This document shows positions 1 to 8,449 of a DNA stretch of 64,000 nucleotides, piece after piece. This stretch comes from Prorocentrum cordatum (taxonomy: Eukaryota > Sar > Dinophyceae > Prorocentrales > Prorocentraceae): positions 48,501 to 112,500 of the forward strand of contig CAUYUJ010018632.1 of NCBI GenBank assembly GCA_963575745.1, read 5' to 3'. The notes beneath the pieces were generated by a model, which saw only the letters and a list, made by a program, of their open reading frames with translations, ran no database searches and was not told the DNA's origin. Numbering within the stretch: position 1 is the stretch's first letter; each line of letters starts with the position of its first letter. The translations under genes and the position numbers were made by a program.

Positions 1-94
1 CTTTTTGGCCTTGTCGGCAAGCCTATTGGAAACATGGTTGGGGCGGTGGGCGGACGCCCAAGGAATCATGTTCCCGGAAAGCTCTGGGAAAACG

Positions 95-620
95 ATTCAC
101 CGAGGTCTCTTGGGGGCCCGCAGGGGGCTTCCCTGGGGAGCCCTTGGGGGCTTATTGGGGCTTCCGGGGGGCCTCTCTGGAGCCTCTCGGGGTTTCTTGG
201 GAGCCTCTTGATGGCCTCCGGGGGGCGTCCTAGGAGCCTCTCAGGCCGGAGACCTTGAAATGTAGCGCTCTTCCGGCCCTCTTGGGTCGCTCCTGGGGCA
301 CTCTTGGGGCGCTCTCGAGGCCCTCTTGAATTATCTGGGGAGCCTCTTGGGCCGTCTCTGGTCTTTCCTTGGGAGCCTCTTCGGCCGTCTTGGAGCGATC
401 TGAAGGGCCTCTGACGCCGTCCGGGACCGTGGGGAGGCGGAACATGCGAGAGCGCAAAAATGCGGGGCCCTGCGGAGGGGCCTCTGGAGGCGCTCTTGGG
501 GCGTTTTGGCGGCGTCGTCGGCCGTTCTGAGGCCATCTTCGGCGTGTCCTGGGCCTCTTGGGGCTGTCTTGGCAATCTTTAGGGCCCTCTTGGCGTGTCG
601 TGGCGTGTTTGGGTGCGGGT
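95..620 (+). repeat. degenerate GGCCTCTTGG block
   Basis: Drifting copies of a 10-15 base unit close to CTTGGGGGCCTC, with no exact period. The same texture occurs at 1085-1400, 26600-26805, 35830-35935, 43860-44110, 46885-47150 and, inverted, 61815-61930. Open frames across it are composition artefacts. Confidence 0.6.
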
Positions 621-671
621 CCGGGCAGTTCCGGGAGCCCTGGGGGCTGTTGAATGCTATGTCATATGTGT

Positions 672-960
672 TGTCTTGGAGGCGGAGGCTGTTGAGTGCA
701 GGGTGGCGCGTGCTACGCGGAAGGCGGGCGAGCGGCCGGGCGGGCGTCGGGAGGGCGGGTGGCGGGCGGGCGGGCGGGCGGGCGGGTCGGGATTTGAATG
801 AATTCCTTAAGGGTGCTCTCTTGCAGCGGGAGCTTGTTGTGTACAGGGTGTTGCCTTGAAGACGGGGGCTGTTGACTACAGGGTGTTGTCTTGGAGACTG
901 AAGCTGTTGAGTACAGAGTGGTGCGTGCTACGCGGACGGCGGGCGGGCGGCGGGTGCCCT
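672..960 (+). repeat. short tandem repeat, about 30-bp subunit
   Basis: The phrase GTTGTCTTGGAG followed by GCTGTTGAGTACAG recurs three to four times. The first and last copies share a longer tail (CGTGCTACGCGGA, then a GGGC-rich stretch), so this looks like a local duplication. Confidence 0.55.
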
Positions 961-1047
961 AGGTGGTGGGTCAGAGGCCTCATGGGTGATGGTTTGGATC
1001 TCGTGGTTGGCCCGTCGGGGACGTCGTGAAGGCAGTTTCGCAGCATT

Positions 1048-1062
1048 TCGGTAGCCATTTTG
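1048..1062 (+). other. possible relic of the dinoflagellate spliced leader
   Basis: TCGGTAGCCATTTTG differs by one base from the first 15 bases of the conserved dinoflagellate spliced leader; the following bases do not match. Retroposed trans-spliced mRNAs can leave such relics in the genome. No coding frame is evident just downstream, so it may be chance. Confidence 0.2.
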
Positions 1063-1084
1063 AGACCGTTGTGGAACTTCCTCG

Positions 1085-1400
1085 GGGCTGCTTTGTGGCC
1101 TCTTGAGGCCTTGTTTGGGTCCCTGGGTGCCTCTCGGGGGCCTCCTGGGGCCTCTGGGGGGCTCCTTGGGGCCTCCAGGGGCGCTCTTCAAGCGGGAGGG
1201 TCGAATTTTGGAGTCGTGGTCCCCCTCTTGGGCGCATCTTGGTGCCTTCTTGGGGCTCTCTGGGGCGCCTCTGGGGCCGTCTGGGGCCATCTTGGGCCGT
1301 CTTGGGGCGCTCTTGGGGGCCTATGGAGCTGGCCTGGAACGTCGGACAGCCGAAAAGGCTGGAATGCCAAACTCTTTCCCAAACCTGCGTAAAATTGGCG
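1085..1400 (+). repeat. GGCCTCTTGG block with conserved 3' tail
   Basis: Same degenerate unit as at 95-620. The block ends in a tail near 1315-1385 (CGTCGGACAGCCGAAAAGG, then GGAATGCCAAA) that resembles the tails after the blocks ending at 26805 and 47150, so the block appears to be a dispersed element with a defined end. Confidence 0.5.
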
Positions 1401-1800
1401 ATGTTGGTCTTGAAGCGTCGTGGAGTGCCCTGGGGTGGTTTCTCGGGCCGTCTTGGGCCTATCTTGGGGCCTCCAGGAGCGGTCTTTCGGCGACTCGGGG
1501 CCCGCTTGGGCCGTCTGGGGAGCGTCTGGAGGCCCTCCTGGACTATTTTGGGCCTCCCCGGCCGCCCCGTCCTCCCATGGGGGGTCGGGGCAGCTGTTTG
1601 TGGGCCCTGGGCCTGCCCCCCAGGTATATTTTTACATACATATGTAGACAGAGAGAGAGAGAGAGAGGGAGGGATGGAGAGCGATCATCCAAATTATCCG
1701 CGAGAAAAAGGAAGAGGTATAGACAGAGAACGAGCGAGAGAGGGAGAGCGCGAGGGAGGATGATGCGGGAGCGGGGAGGGTGACGACGAGGAGCGGTGAA

Positions 1801-2445
1801 AGAAGAGGGGGAGAGGGAGGGGGAGGAGGAGGAGGAGGAGGAGGAGGAGGAGGAGGAGGAGGAGGAGGAGGAGGAGGAGCAGGAGGAGCAGGAGGAGCAG
1901 GAGGAGACGAGGGAGGGAGGAGGAGGAGGAGAGGAGGAGGCGGAGGAGGAGGAGGAGGAGGAGGAGGAGAGGAAGGAGGCGGAGAGGAGGAGGAGGAGGA
2001 GGAGGAGGAGGGAGGAGGAGAGGAGGAGAGGAGGAGGAGGAGGGAAGGAGGCGAGGAGAAGAAGGAGGAGAAGGACGAGAAGGCGAGAAGGACGAGAAGG
2101 AGAGGAGGAGGAGGAGGAGTAGGAAGAGCAGGAGGAGGAGGAGGAGGAGGAGGAGGAGGAGGAGGAGTGAGGCGGAGAGAAGGGGGTACTGTGGAAGAGG
2201 TAGGAAGTGAGGGATGAGGATGAGATGGAGAGGGAGCGCGTCGACGTCGAAGATCGGTGGACGAGAACGAGGAGGACGAGGAGTGAAGGAGGAGGACGAG
2301 GAGGAGGAGCCGGAAGAGGAGTAGAAGGAGGTGGAGGAGGAGGAGGAGGAGGAGGAGGAGGAGGAGTTGAGGAGGCGGACGAGGAGGAGGAGGAGGAGGA
2401 GGAGGGCAATGAGGGCGAGGAGGATTCCCTTGCGGATAACGAGGA
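1801..2445 (+). repeat. (GGA)n array
   Basis: Almost pure GGA with short interruptions, preceded near 1657 by a GA tract. A polypurine strand of this length can form triplex or G-rich secondary structures. Poly-Glu, poly-Gly and, on the other strand, Ser/Pro/Leu open frames are artefacts. Confidence 0.95.
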
Positions 2446-2459
2446 CGAGGTCGAGAAGA

Positions 2460-2690
2460 GGGAGGGGGGATTTCTGTAGGCACATGGGGTTCTGGGCGGT
2501 TCTGGAAGGTGTGAAGGGTCGTGTTGGGCAGGCCCAGGAGGAGGAAGGAACAGTGAGCGTGGGGGCCTTGGAAGGAATAGGGGGTTCTCCAGGTGTCTGT
2601 GAAGGCTGCACGAGGCCCTGGAGGGCTTGGCGAGGACCGGCGGGAAGGGGGGACAGCAGGATGACGAGCTGGGCTTTGCGAGAGTTTAGG
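2460..2690. other. spacer between GGA arrays
   Basis: Non-repetitive G-rich sequence. I see no convincing frame, RNA or element border. Confidence 0.4.
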
Positions 2691-2700
2691 TGCCTCGGGA

Positions 2701-2915
2701 TACCATTGAGGGAGGGGGAGGAGGAGGAGGAGGAGGAGGAGGAGGAGGAGGAGGAGGAGGAGGAGGAGGGAGGAGGAGGAGGAGGAGGAGGAGGGGGAGG
2801 GGAGGGGAGGAGGAGGAGGAGGAGGAGGAGGAGGGAGGAGGAGGAGGAGGAGGAGGGAGGAGGAGGAGCAGGAGGAGGGAGGAGGAGGAGAGGAGGAGGA
2901 GGAGTGCCAGGAGAT
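2701..2915 (+). repeat. (GGA)n array
   Basis: GGA repeats with occasional single-base slips, same orientation as the array at 1801-2445. Confidence 0.95.
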
Positions 2916-2937
2916 GAGGAGATGAGGAGACGACGAG

Positions 2938-3453
2938 ATGAGAATGGCGATTCGGATATGCGGACTCTGCTGTCAAAGTTTTCAGCCTCTGCCTCTTGGT
3001 ACATATGTTATCCATGACAGCTCTCTTGCGACGGAGAAGGGCCTTCGCCGCCAGGTCTCAGCATCCGGTGTTCTGCTCGGCAGCGTGTTTGCACCAAGAG
3101 CCAGGCTGTTTCACGCGGCCAGGCTGCGCTGTCAACGCTCGGGATCATCTCGTCCAGCTCCTCTCTGCCTCCTCGTGTTTTCCGCCAGGAGCCTTTTGCA
3201 GGACTTGCAACAAAAAAGCTCACAGGTGGGGCCGTTGTTCGATGGTGGGCGCTGGATCCCGGACACCGCGGGAGGAGAGGGGGAGAGAGTTTATCAGGGG
3301 GAGGAAGATGGAAGGCGGCAGGCTCCCTGCACTCTCATTGACTCCTTCGGGGGCATTCTGACCAGATTCGCTGCATGCACGGCTCGACACGTTTGCGACT
3401 TGCAGTGCAGTCAGTCGTTGCCAGGATCCTTCTTCTTGAAGTCAGTGCATTGA
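2938..3453 (+). CDS. uncharacterised open frame, 171 codons
   Basis: An ATG-to-TGA frame starts just after the GGA array. Its composition is balanced and it has no simple repeats, unlike most frames here. It includes the segments GLRRQVSASGVLLGSVFAP and CTLIDSFGGILTRFA. A competing plus frame over 3090-3230 contains a CRTC pair followed by a GTGGGG donor-like site, so the true reading frame, and whether the region is coding at all, is unsettled. No family recognised. Third positions are less G/C-biased than in the better exon candidates. Confidence 0.25.
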   Translation: MRMAIRICGLCCQSFQPLPLGTYVIHDSSLATEKGLRRQVSASGVLLGSVFAPRARLFHAARLRCQRSGSSRPAPLCLLVFSARSLLQDLQQKSSQVGPLFDGGRWIPDTAGGEGERVYQGEEDGRRQAPCTLIDSFGGILTRFAACTARHVCDLQCSQSLPGSFFLKSVH

Positions 3454-3459
3454 CAGTGC

Positions 3460-3960
3460 CCATATGTGCCAGAGTTACCTTGCAGCTTCGTTCATCATCC
3501 TACTACTGCACGTGTGCGCATCGATCTTGGGCAAGGCAGTTCTTCTCCACTGTAGAAGTCTAGGCTCGCCTAGACAGCCAGACTGCCCGGGTTTCACTGG
3601 AACTCTCGAAGTGGATCGGAACATATGTTGCCAAGTTCGAATACGACTGGCACAGCACAGAAATTTCGAAATCGTGCGTGCAAGGTCACAACGACCTACA
3701 AGTTCGAGCAATTGCCATCGAGCCATCGAACATGCATATAGGACCGCCCTTCGGGTGAGAAGGAGGTTGTAGGGGGCTCTCTTCGACCCGCAAATGAAGC
3801 CTCCCAGATATCTCTCGGGATCATCCGGGCGTCTCCCTGGAGCCTCGCTGTGGATCCCGGGGTCCAATCGGGCATGCTCTTCTTCCTCCTCGACGGCAGC
3901 TCGCCCCCACGCAGCGAGCCGACACTGCCCGACACGCTCTCCGAGAGTCGATGATCCGCA
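3460..3960. other. unassigned spacer
   Basis: Mixed-composition sequence with modest open frames on both strands (for example minus 3475-3867, 130 codons). Neither strand is clearly favoured and no copy elsewhere in the window was noticed. Confidence 0.3.
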
Positions 3961-3969
3961 GGACGTGCG

Positions 3970-4335
3970 TTAGCCTAATGTGTGGTTGCCCTCCTCCTCC
4001 TCCTCCTCCTCCTGGTCCTCCTCGTCCTGCTCCTGCTCCTCCACGTACTCCTCGTCCTCGTCCTCGTCCTCCTCCCGTTGAGCTCCCGTCGATAGCACGC
4101 AGCCTGCGTCGTCCTTCATTGTGACGCCTGCGTTGCAGAGATGAGCTTCGGTGAACAGGCAACGCTGGCGCTCATGTACGTGAGGCATTGCACTAAGGGC
4201 CTCACCTCGGAGGATCGAAGAAGTTGTCACCTCTTCTTCGGCGAAAGGTCGGCGGAAGCCGGCGGAAGGAAAACGAGGCCGCTTCCGCCGGCAGAAGCCG
4301 GCGGAAGTTCCATTATGCTTCCCAATAGATGGCAT
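3970..4335 (-). CDS. open frame with acidic C-terminal tail, 121 codons
   Basis: ATG-to-TAA frame on the minus strand. Residues 1-40 lie over a GCCGGCGGAAG inverted repeat (4255-4310) and may not be coding. From about residue 40 the frame reads smoothly (for example RCLFTEAHLCNAGVTMKDDA) and ends in about 45 residues dominated by Glu and Asp, then GNHTLG. A GAG|GTGAGG donor-like site near 4210 means the protein may be spliced rather than continuous. The tail is encoded by a GAG/GAC repeat, so expansion of a microsatellite into a coding end is possible. No family recognised. Confidence 0.4.
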   Translation of the reverse strand: MPSIGKHNGTSAGFCRRKRPRFPSAGFRRPFAEEEVTTSSILRGEALSAMPHVHERQRCLFTEAHLCNAGVTMKDDAGCVLSTGAQREEDEDEDEEYVEEQEQDEEDQEEEEEEEGNHTLG

Positions 4336-4447
4336 GGGGTTTTGTTCCAGGGTTTCTGGAACTCGCCACCTGGCCCATGTCCAAAGGCAGATTAGCGCTC
4401 ACCCGGAAAGTCCCTCAGTTCTGAGTTGTTGTCACAGACACGTTCTT

Positions 4448-4684
4448 CTATAGGCCTCCCAGATGGGTCCGAGTAGGTGAGGTCGGAGAATCGCGCCGCA
4501 TCGCCGATTCATCGGCGATGCTGCTCGACACGGAGCCCGATTTTCTCCACGCCGATGGCGCTGGTGCCTCGCCGACGTCGGCGAGGCATCGCCGACGCAT
4601 CGGCGATGTATCGCCGGAGCATCGCCGATGCGGCGCGCTCCCCCGGCCCCATGTGCTCCGACCCCATCTGGGGGGCCTCCAGCT
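4448..4684. mobile_element. foldback element, family C (copy 1)
   Basis: Outer arms: GGCCTCCCAGATGGG on the left and the inverse of CCCCATCTGGGGGGCC on the right. Inner arms contain GCGCCGCATCG. The core is a cluster of CATCGCCGA and its inverse, which can fold on itself. Other copies: 27800-28071, 37360-37592, and a core at 17938-18056. No clear target-site duplication. Confidence 0.7.
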
Positions 4685-4864
4685 CTCCGATCAGCGAGGG
4701 GAGCCGACCCGCCCACGGCACGCTGTGCGGGCACGCTCCTCTTGTCCTCCTCGTCGGCCCCTCGTCTGCGCCCCCATCAAGACCGCCGCGCGGCGCGCCC
4801 GCCCCGCCCCACACGCTGTGCAGCCGGACTGACCCAGACATCCCAGACATCCGAGGTCATGTTT

Positions 4865-4975
4865 CGTTCCATGCGGGCCCCCCGAAGTCCGGACCAGCGG
4901 TGTTGCACGCAGGGCTGTTTTTGACGCCCCCGAGGGCTTGGCGAGAAGCGCCCCGAGAGGCCGAAAGCGTTCAAG
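4865..4975 (+). repeat. dispersed repeat R2 (copy 1)
   Basis: Matches 13360-13480, 19910-20040 and 62075-62185. Shared landmarks are GCGGGGYCCCCGGAAGT, a TTTTTGACG.CCCCGAGG stretch and GAGAGGCCGAAA. No inverted termini seen. Confidence 0.5.
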
Positions 4976-5027
4976 CACTTTCGCACTGAATTCTGCCTGG
5001 GGACACATTCGGAGGATCGTCGAGGGA

Positions 5028-5185
5028 ATCAGCATCGTGTAACCGACCCGTATCCCCATCCTCATCCATATCCCGTGCCACCCCAGTGGGGGATACGCCC
5101 CTCGAAGCCCGAAGGGGACAGCCTGTATCCCCGTCGATAGAGGGGCAGATCGGCCGGTGAGGCCCAGGCCACGCCGCTGGGGATA
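5028..5185 (+). mobile_element. foldback element, family H (copy 1)
   Basis: Starts ATCAGCATCGTGTAACCG and carries the internal phrases GGGGGATACRCCCCTCGAA and GTGAGGCCCAGGCCACGCCG also seen at 18619-18808. The right terminus (GGATCGGTTAAAC in copy 2) is eroded here. Confidence 0.65.
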
Positions 5186-5539
5186 CCCAGGCATGCGACG
5201 TCCTGATTTGTTCTCCAAGCGCGGTCCCCAGAGGTCCCGGCCCTTCCCCTGGCACTGGTGTTCCATCATGACTCGTTGTGTTGGCCGTCCTGCTTTGCCG
5301 GGCGAGGGCCCCCCCGGAGGCCGCACACGGACAGACGTTTCCCGTCGTGTGTTGTGGCTGCGGCGCGAGCATGCCCGGCTGGGAGATACCGTCGGCCCAT
5401 AATCAGCAGGTCGACCCCGCCAGCCCCAGGGTACCCTCGTGTCCTGTGCATCGCGACGCGTGCCCTCTTCCGCCCCTGTGGCGAGGTGGCCCTCGGAAGG
5501 GCCCTGTGTCCTCTCGCGTGTCCTGCCCCATCAGTCAGG

Positions 5540-5694
5540 AGGGAAAGAAACACACAGACACAATTAATCGTCGACTCCCAGCAAAATATGCAAAAATATG
5601 GGAAGTGGTGGGGAAGACAAAAACCCAGAAAATATGGGAAAATATGGGGGATATTTTTATTTGTGTGTATTTATTTGTGTGTTCCAGTTCCCCT
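5540..5694 (+). mobile_element. foldback element, family A (copy 1)
   Basis: Left end AGGGAAAGAAACACACAGAC; the right end inverts to AGGGGAACTGGAACACACA. The core holds AAAATATGGG repeats and GGGGAAGACAAAAACCCAG. Flanked by TCAGTCAGG (5531-5539) and TCAATCAGG (5695-5703), an 8-of-9 direct repeat consistent with a target-site duplication. Its AG|G borders resemble splice sites. Seven copies occur in the window. Confidence 0.8.
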
Positions 5695-5905
5695 TCAATC
5701 AGGGCCGACGGTAGGGGTCGGCTGCACGATGCTCGCAGAAGCCGGCCCGGCCGCCACACCCCGCCATGGCCCCTGCAGCCCAGCTCCCCGCCGCCTGGCC
5801 CGCCGCGGCGCCGCCGCACCTCGCCCCGCCCGGCCTCCCGCCGCCCGCCGCGCCTGCCACGGCCCAGCAGGCGGAGGGCAGAGTGCCAAGGCCCCCCAGG
5901 TGCTT

Positions 5906-6029
5906 GGCATCGCTCGGACGCGTGCGTGTTTTCTCGGCGAGATTTCTCGAGGGCCATCCTGGACCATCGAGCAACAAGAGCACGCGCGACGCCGAGAAGT
6001 GCACGGGAAATGGGCGTCCGAGCGACGGC
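5906..6029 (+). mobile_element. inverted-repeat element, family B (copy 1)
   Basis: Termini GGCATCGCTCGGACG and CGTCCGAGCGACGGC are inverse of each other apart from one base; arms extend further through TCTCGGCG. Length 124 bp. Copies at 26917, 34140 and 37614 share the interior GAGGAGCATC and the approach GGGAATGGACG before the right terminus. Confidence 0.8.
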
Positions 6030-6099
6030 AAGGGTGGGGCCAGAGGACGCTCGGACCAGCGAGCGACCACCCCCGAGGTGGATGCCCTGAGAATCCTTG

Positions 6100-6215
6100 G
6101 CGACTCTAATTTTATGCGAGCCGGGCGTTTTCGCCTCGGGCTGCGGGCCGGGGGACCCTCACGGGTCGATCCGGCTCGAGAGGTGACGCAGGAAGATGGG
6201 GTCCAGGGCTCCAGT
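6100..6215 (-). repeat. dispersed repeat R1 (inverted copy)
   Basis: Inverse of the sequence at 16690-16830, 20090-20240 and 25738-25860. Landmarks on the minus strand: ACCCCATCTTCCTGCGTCA, GAGCCGGATCGACCCGTGAG and CGAGGCGAAAACGCCCGGCT. Confidence 0.65.
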
Positions 6216-6499
6216 CGTGATCTCTCACGATGCTTCAATTTCTTTGAGACGTCGGATTTCAGGACAGGCCTTAGGTCGACCAGACTTATGACGCCCTGTG
6301 CAGTCAAACCTTTAACTGGGCGGGGAAAATTCTGAATATGGAACAAGTTTGACTTCAAGGAAAAATCAAAGTACGAGTGTGAAGTGCCCAGAATTTGGAA
6401 GCACGATGGGACAGATTAGCACAAGGTTGGAACAAGTCTAGTGGGAAATGGACGTATGAAAAGAGCTTGAAAACGAACAAACGTATGGGGGGAGTGCCC

Positions 6500-6720
6500 T
6501 CAGGCAAGGGCAGTTCTCCGGCTGGCTAGCGGAAAAGGGGGGGAGGGGGCGAGGTTTGGGGCAAGGGCTGGGGCGACGGCGCGGGTCTTGGGCTAGGGGC
6601 GCCCGCCAGGGCCAGGGCACGGGCACGGGCCAAGGCCACGGGCAAGGGCGAGGGCTGAGGCATGGGCCGAGGCGAGGTCGATGCAAGGGCAAAGGCCAGG
6701 GCCCCGGCGGCCGCGGGCGA
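6500..6720 (+). repeat. degenerate GGGCAA/GGGCCA hexamer tract
   Basis: Repeated GGGCAAGGGC, GGGCACGGGC and GGGCCAAGGC without an exact period. No credible gene. Confidence 0.6.
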
Positions 6721-6734
6721 CGCCGGGCGCAATT

Positions 6735-7180
6735 TGCTTCAAACATTTCCAAATCGGCCCGCACGTTTCCCCGGTATTGCTCTCCAGTTTTATGCCCATA
6801 TCAGGACACCCTTTTCAACACGGCCAAGTCGGGGCAAACTGTTTTGCACTTTTCCAACTTCCAAATCTGAGCCCCCGTTTTGCATGCTTGCTCAAACTCT
6901 CAAGCTAGGGCACACTTTGATCATTTTTGGGATCATTTACCGAACCTCCAAACTGGGACACGCTTTTCAAACTTCTTACGTCCCAAACCGGGGGACATGT
7001 TGTCGAAGTTGCCCACACTGTTTTCAACATGATTGTTTGCCCCCCTGCAATGTCAGACTTGTTTCATGGTTTGAGCTTGCTCAAACTTGTTCCAACACTC
7101 TAACTCTGGGCATTTCCCCCCCGAACTTTTTCCAGCTTTTGTCAGACGTCCAGAGTGGGACGCGCTTTTTCTCAATGTTC
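6735..7180 (+). repeat. old minisatellite, roughly 40-bp unit, AT-richer island
   Basis: Diverged copies of a phrase like CCAAACTGGGACACGCTTTT recur about every 40 bases (for example near 6810, 6860, 6945 and 6985). Composition is clearly AT-richer than its surroundings. Confidence 0.5.
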
Positions 7181-7349
7181 TACACCGTATGCGATGCTTA
7201 AGAAAACTTAAGTTTTCGGCCATAGTCTCGATTATTCTTAACGTCTCAATGCAAATCTTCAGATTTGAATGGAAATGTTGGGTTTTTATTCAAGTTCTGA
7301 GACTATGAATTTCTTAACCCATGATTTCTTAAGCATTTCGCAGGGTGTA
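7181..7349 (+). mobile_element. inverted-repeat element, family D (copy 1)
   Basis: Starts TACACC.TATGCGATGCTTAAG and ends CTTAAGCATTTCGCAGGGTGTA, so the ends are inverted repeats flanked by TA on both sides. The interior CTCGATTATTCTTA and TTCTTAACCCATGATTTC is shared with 36770-36937. TA borders would suit a TA-targeting DNA transposon relic, which is inference. Confidence 0.8.
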
Positions 7350-7568
7350 TGCTCTTTTTTTCCAAGTCGGGCAGCGATGGCCGTGACCGCCCCCGCGCGC
7401 TTCTGCACGCCACTGCGTCCGCCCGCGGGCGCCGCGGTGCCTTTGCGGTCGTTCCGCCCAGGCGCGTGCGATCGCTTGCGGCTGCCTGGGGGATGCCAGT
7501 CGGTGCCTCCGCGCCCGCGAACGCCGCTGCGCCCGTGCGAGCGTCTGCCCGGCAGTCCCTCTGTCCGG

Positions 7569-7724
7569 AGGGAAAAAAAACACACAGACACAATTCATCG
7601 TCGATTTCCCAGAAAATAGGAGAAAATATGGGAGGTGGTGGGGTAGACAAAAACCCAGAAAATATAGGAAAATATGGGGAATCTTTTTATTTGTGTGTAT
7701 TTATTTGTGTGTCCCAGTTTCCCT
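7569..7724 (+). mobile_element. foldback element, family A (copy 2)
   Basis: Same ends and core as copy 1 (AGGGAAAAAAAACACACAGA on the left, GTGTCCCAGTTTCCCT on the right). No convincing target-site duplication. Confidence 0.8.
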
Positions 7725-8075
7725 TCACTCTGAGAGTGCGCTTCCGCGCCGGAGAGCGCCCGCGCTCCTAGCGCTTGTGGGCGCCTGTGAGCAACCGCCT
7801 GGGCGCGGGGGTCCGCCGTCGCTGCGAGGCGTCCTACGGCTCCAATGGCTTTCGATGGAGGCTTGTGTTTTTTCTGTGCGGCCTCCCGCCCTGCCGGCCT
7901 CGGGCGCCCGGGGTCGGCCGCTGCTGCTCGGCAGCCCGCGGCAGAGTTCAGCATCCAGTGGCCTCGTGTGGCCGTGCCTTTGTGGGTGCCTCGCCCACCT
8001 CGGCTTTGCCCCCGTGGAATCCAATGGCTCGCGCGCAGTTGTTCCGACACTTCGCGGCTTGGGGCACGCGCTCAG

Positions 8076-8441
8076 TCAGTACAAGTGTTCTGTTTCGGAA
8101 ACGCAATTGACTTTAGCCCCGCGCCAGAATCGCGGGTGCGAGACCAGGTCGATTGCCAGCCCTTGGCGAGCGACACGAGTGATGCCTTTGCGTTGGTCTA
8201 GAATCGTCGTCTGCAGCCCAGCTGGTCTTGCCAGGGGGGCCTTGGCCACCCCGCAACTCCGAATCTCACAGACAACGGGCTCGATTGCGCGGACACTCGA
8301 GCGTGAGCTGCTCGCGCGAGGTCCCGCGCGAGCGCCCTCGTTTCCAAGGCAGCGCGCTGCGCTAGCGGCCCGCGCGGACCGCCGCGCTAGCACATCGCGC
8401 GCGCAGCCCGTTTCGTTTCGCCGTTCTGGCGAGGATCTGTA
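8076..8441 (-). CDS. uncharacterised open frame next to the 90-bp cassette
   Basis: The minus frame ends at a TGA (8076-8078). Its 3' 80 codons read like protein, including LARPAGLQTTILDQRKGITR and FWRGAKVNCVSETEHLY. Upstream the frame runs into the minisatellite cassette at 8450, so that extension is not counted and the true 5' end is unknown. An overlapping plus frame (7693-8442) is also open. No family recognised; exon remnant or chance are both possible. Confidence 0.3.
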   Translation of the reverse strand, partial: YRSSPERRNETGCARDVLARRSARAASAARCLGNEGARAGPRASSSRSSVRAIEPVVCEIRSCGVAKAPLARPAGLQTTILDQRKGITRVARQGLAIDLVSHPRFWRGAKVNCVSETEHLY

Positions 8442-8449
8442 GGGAAAAA

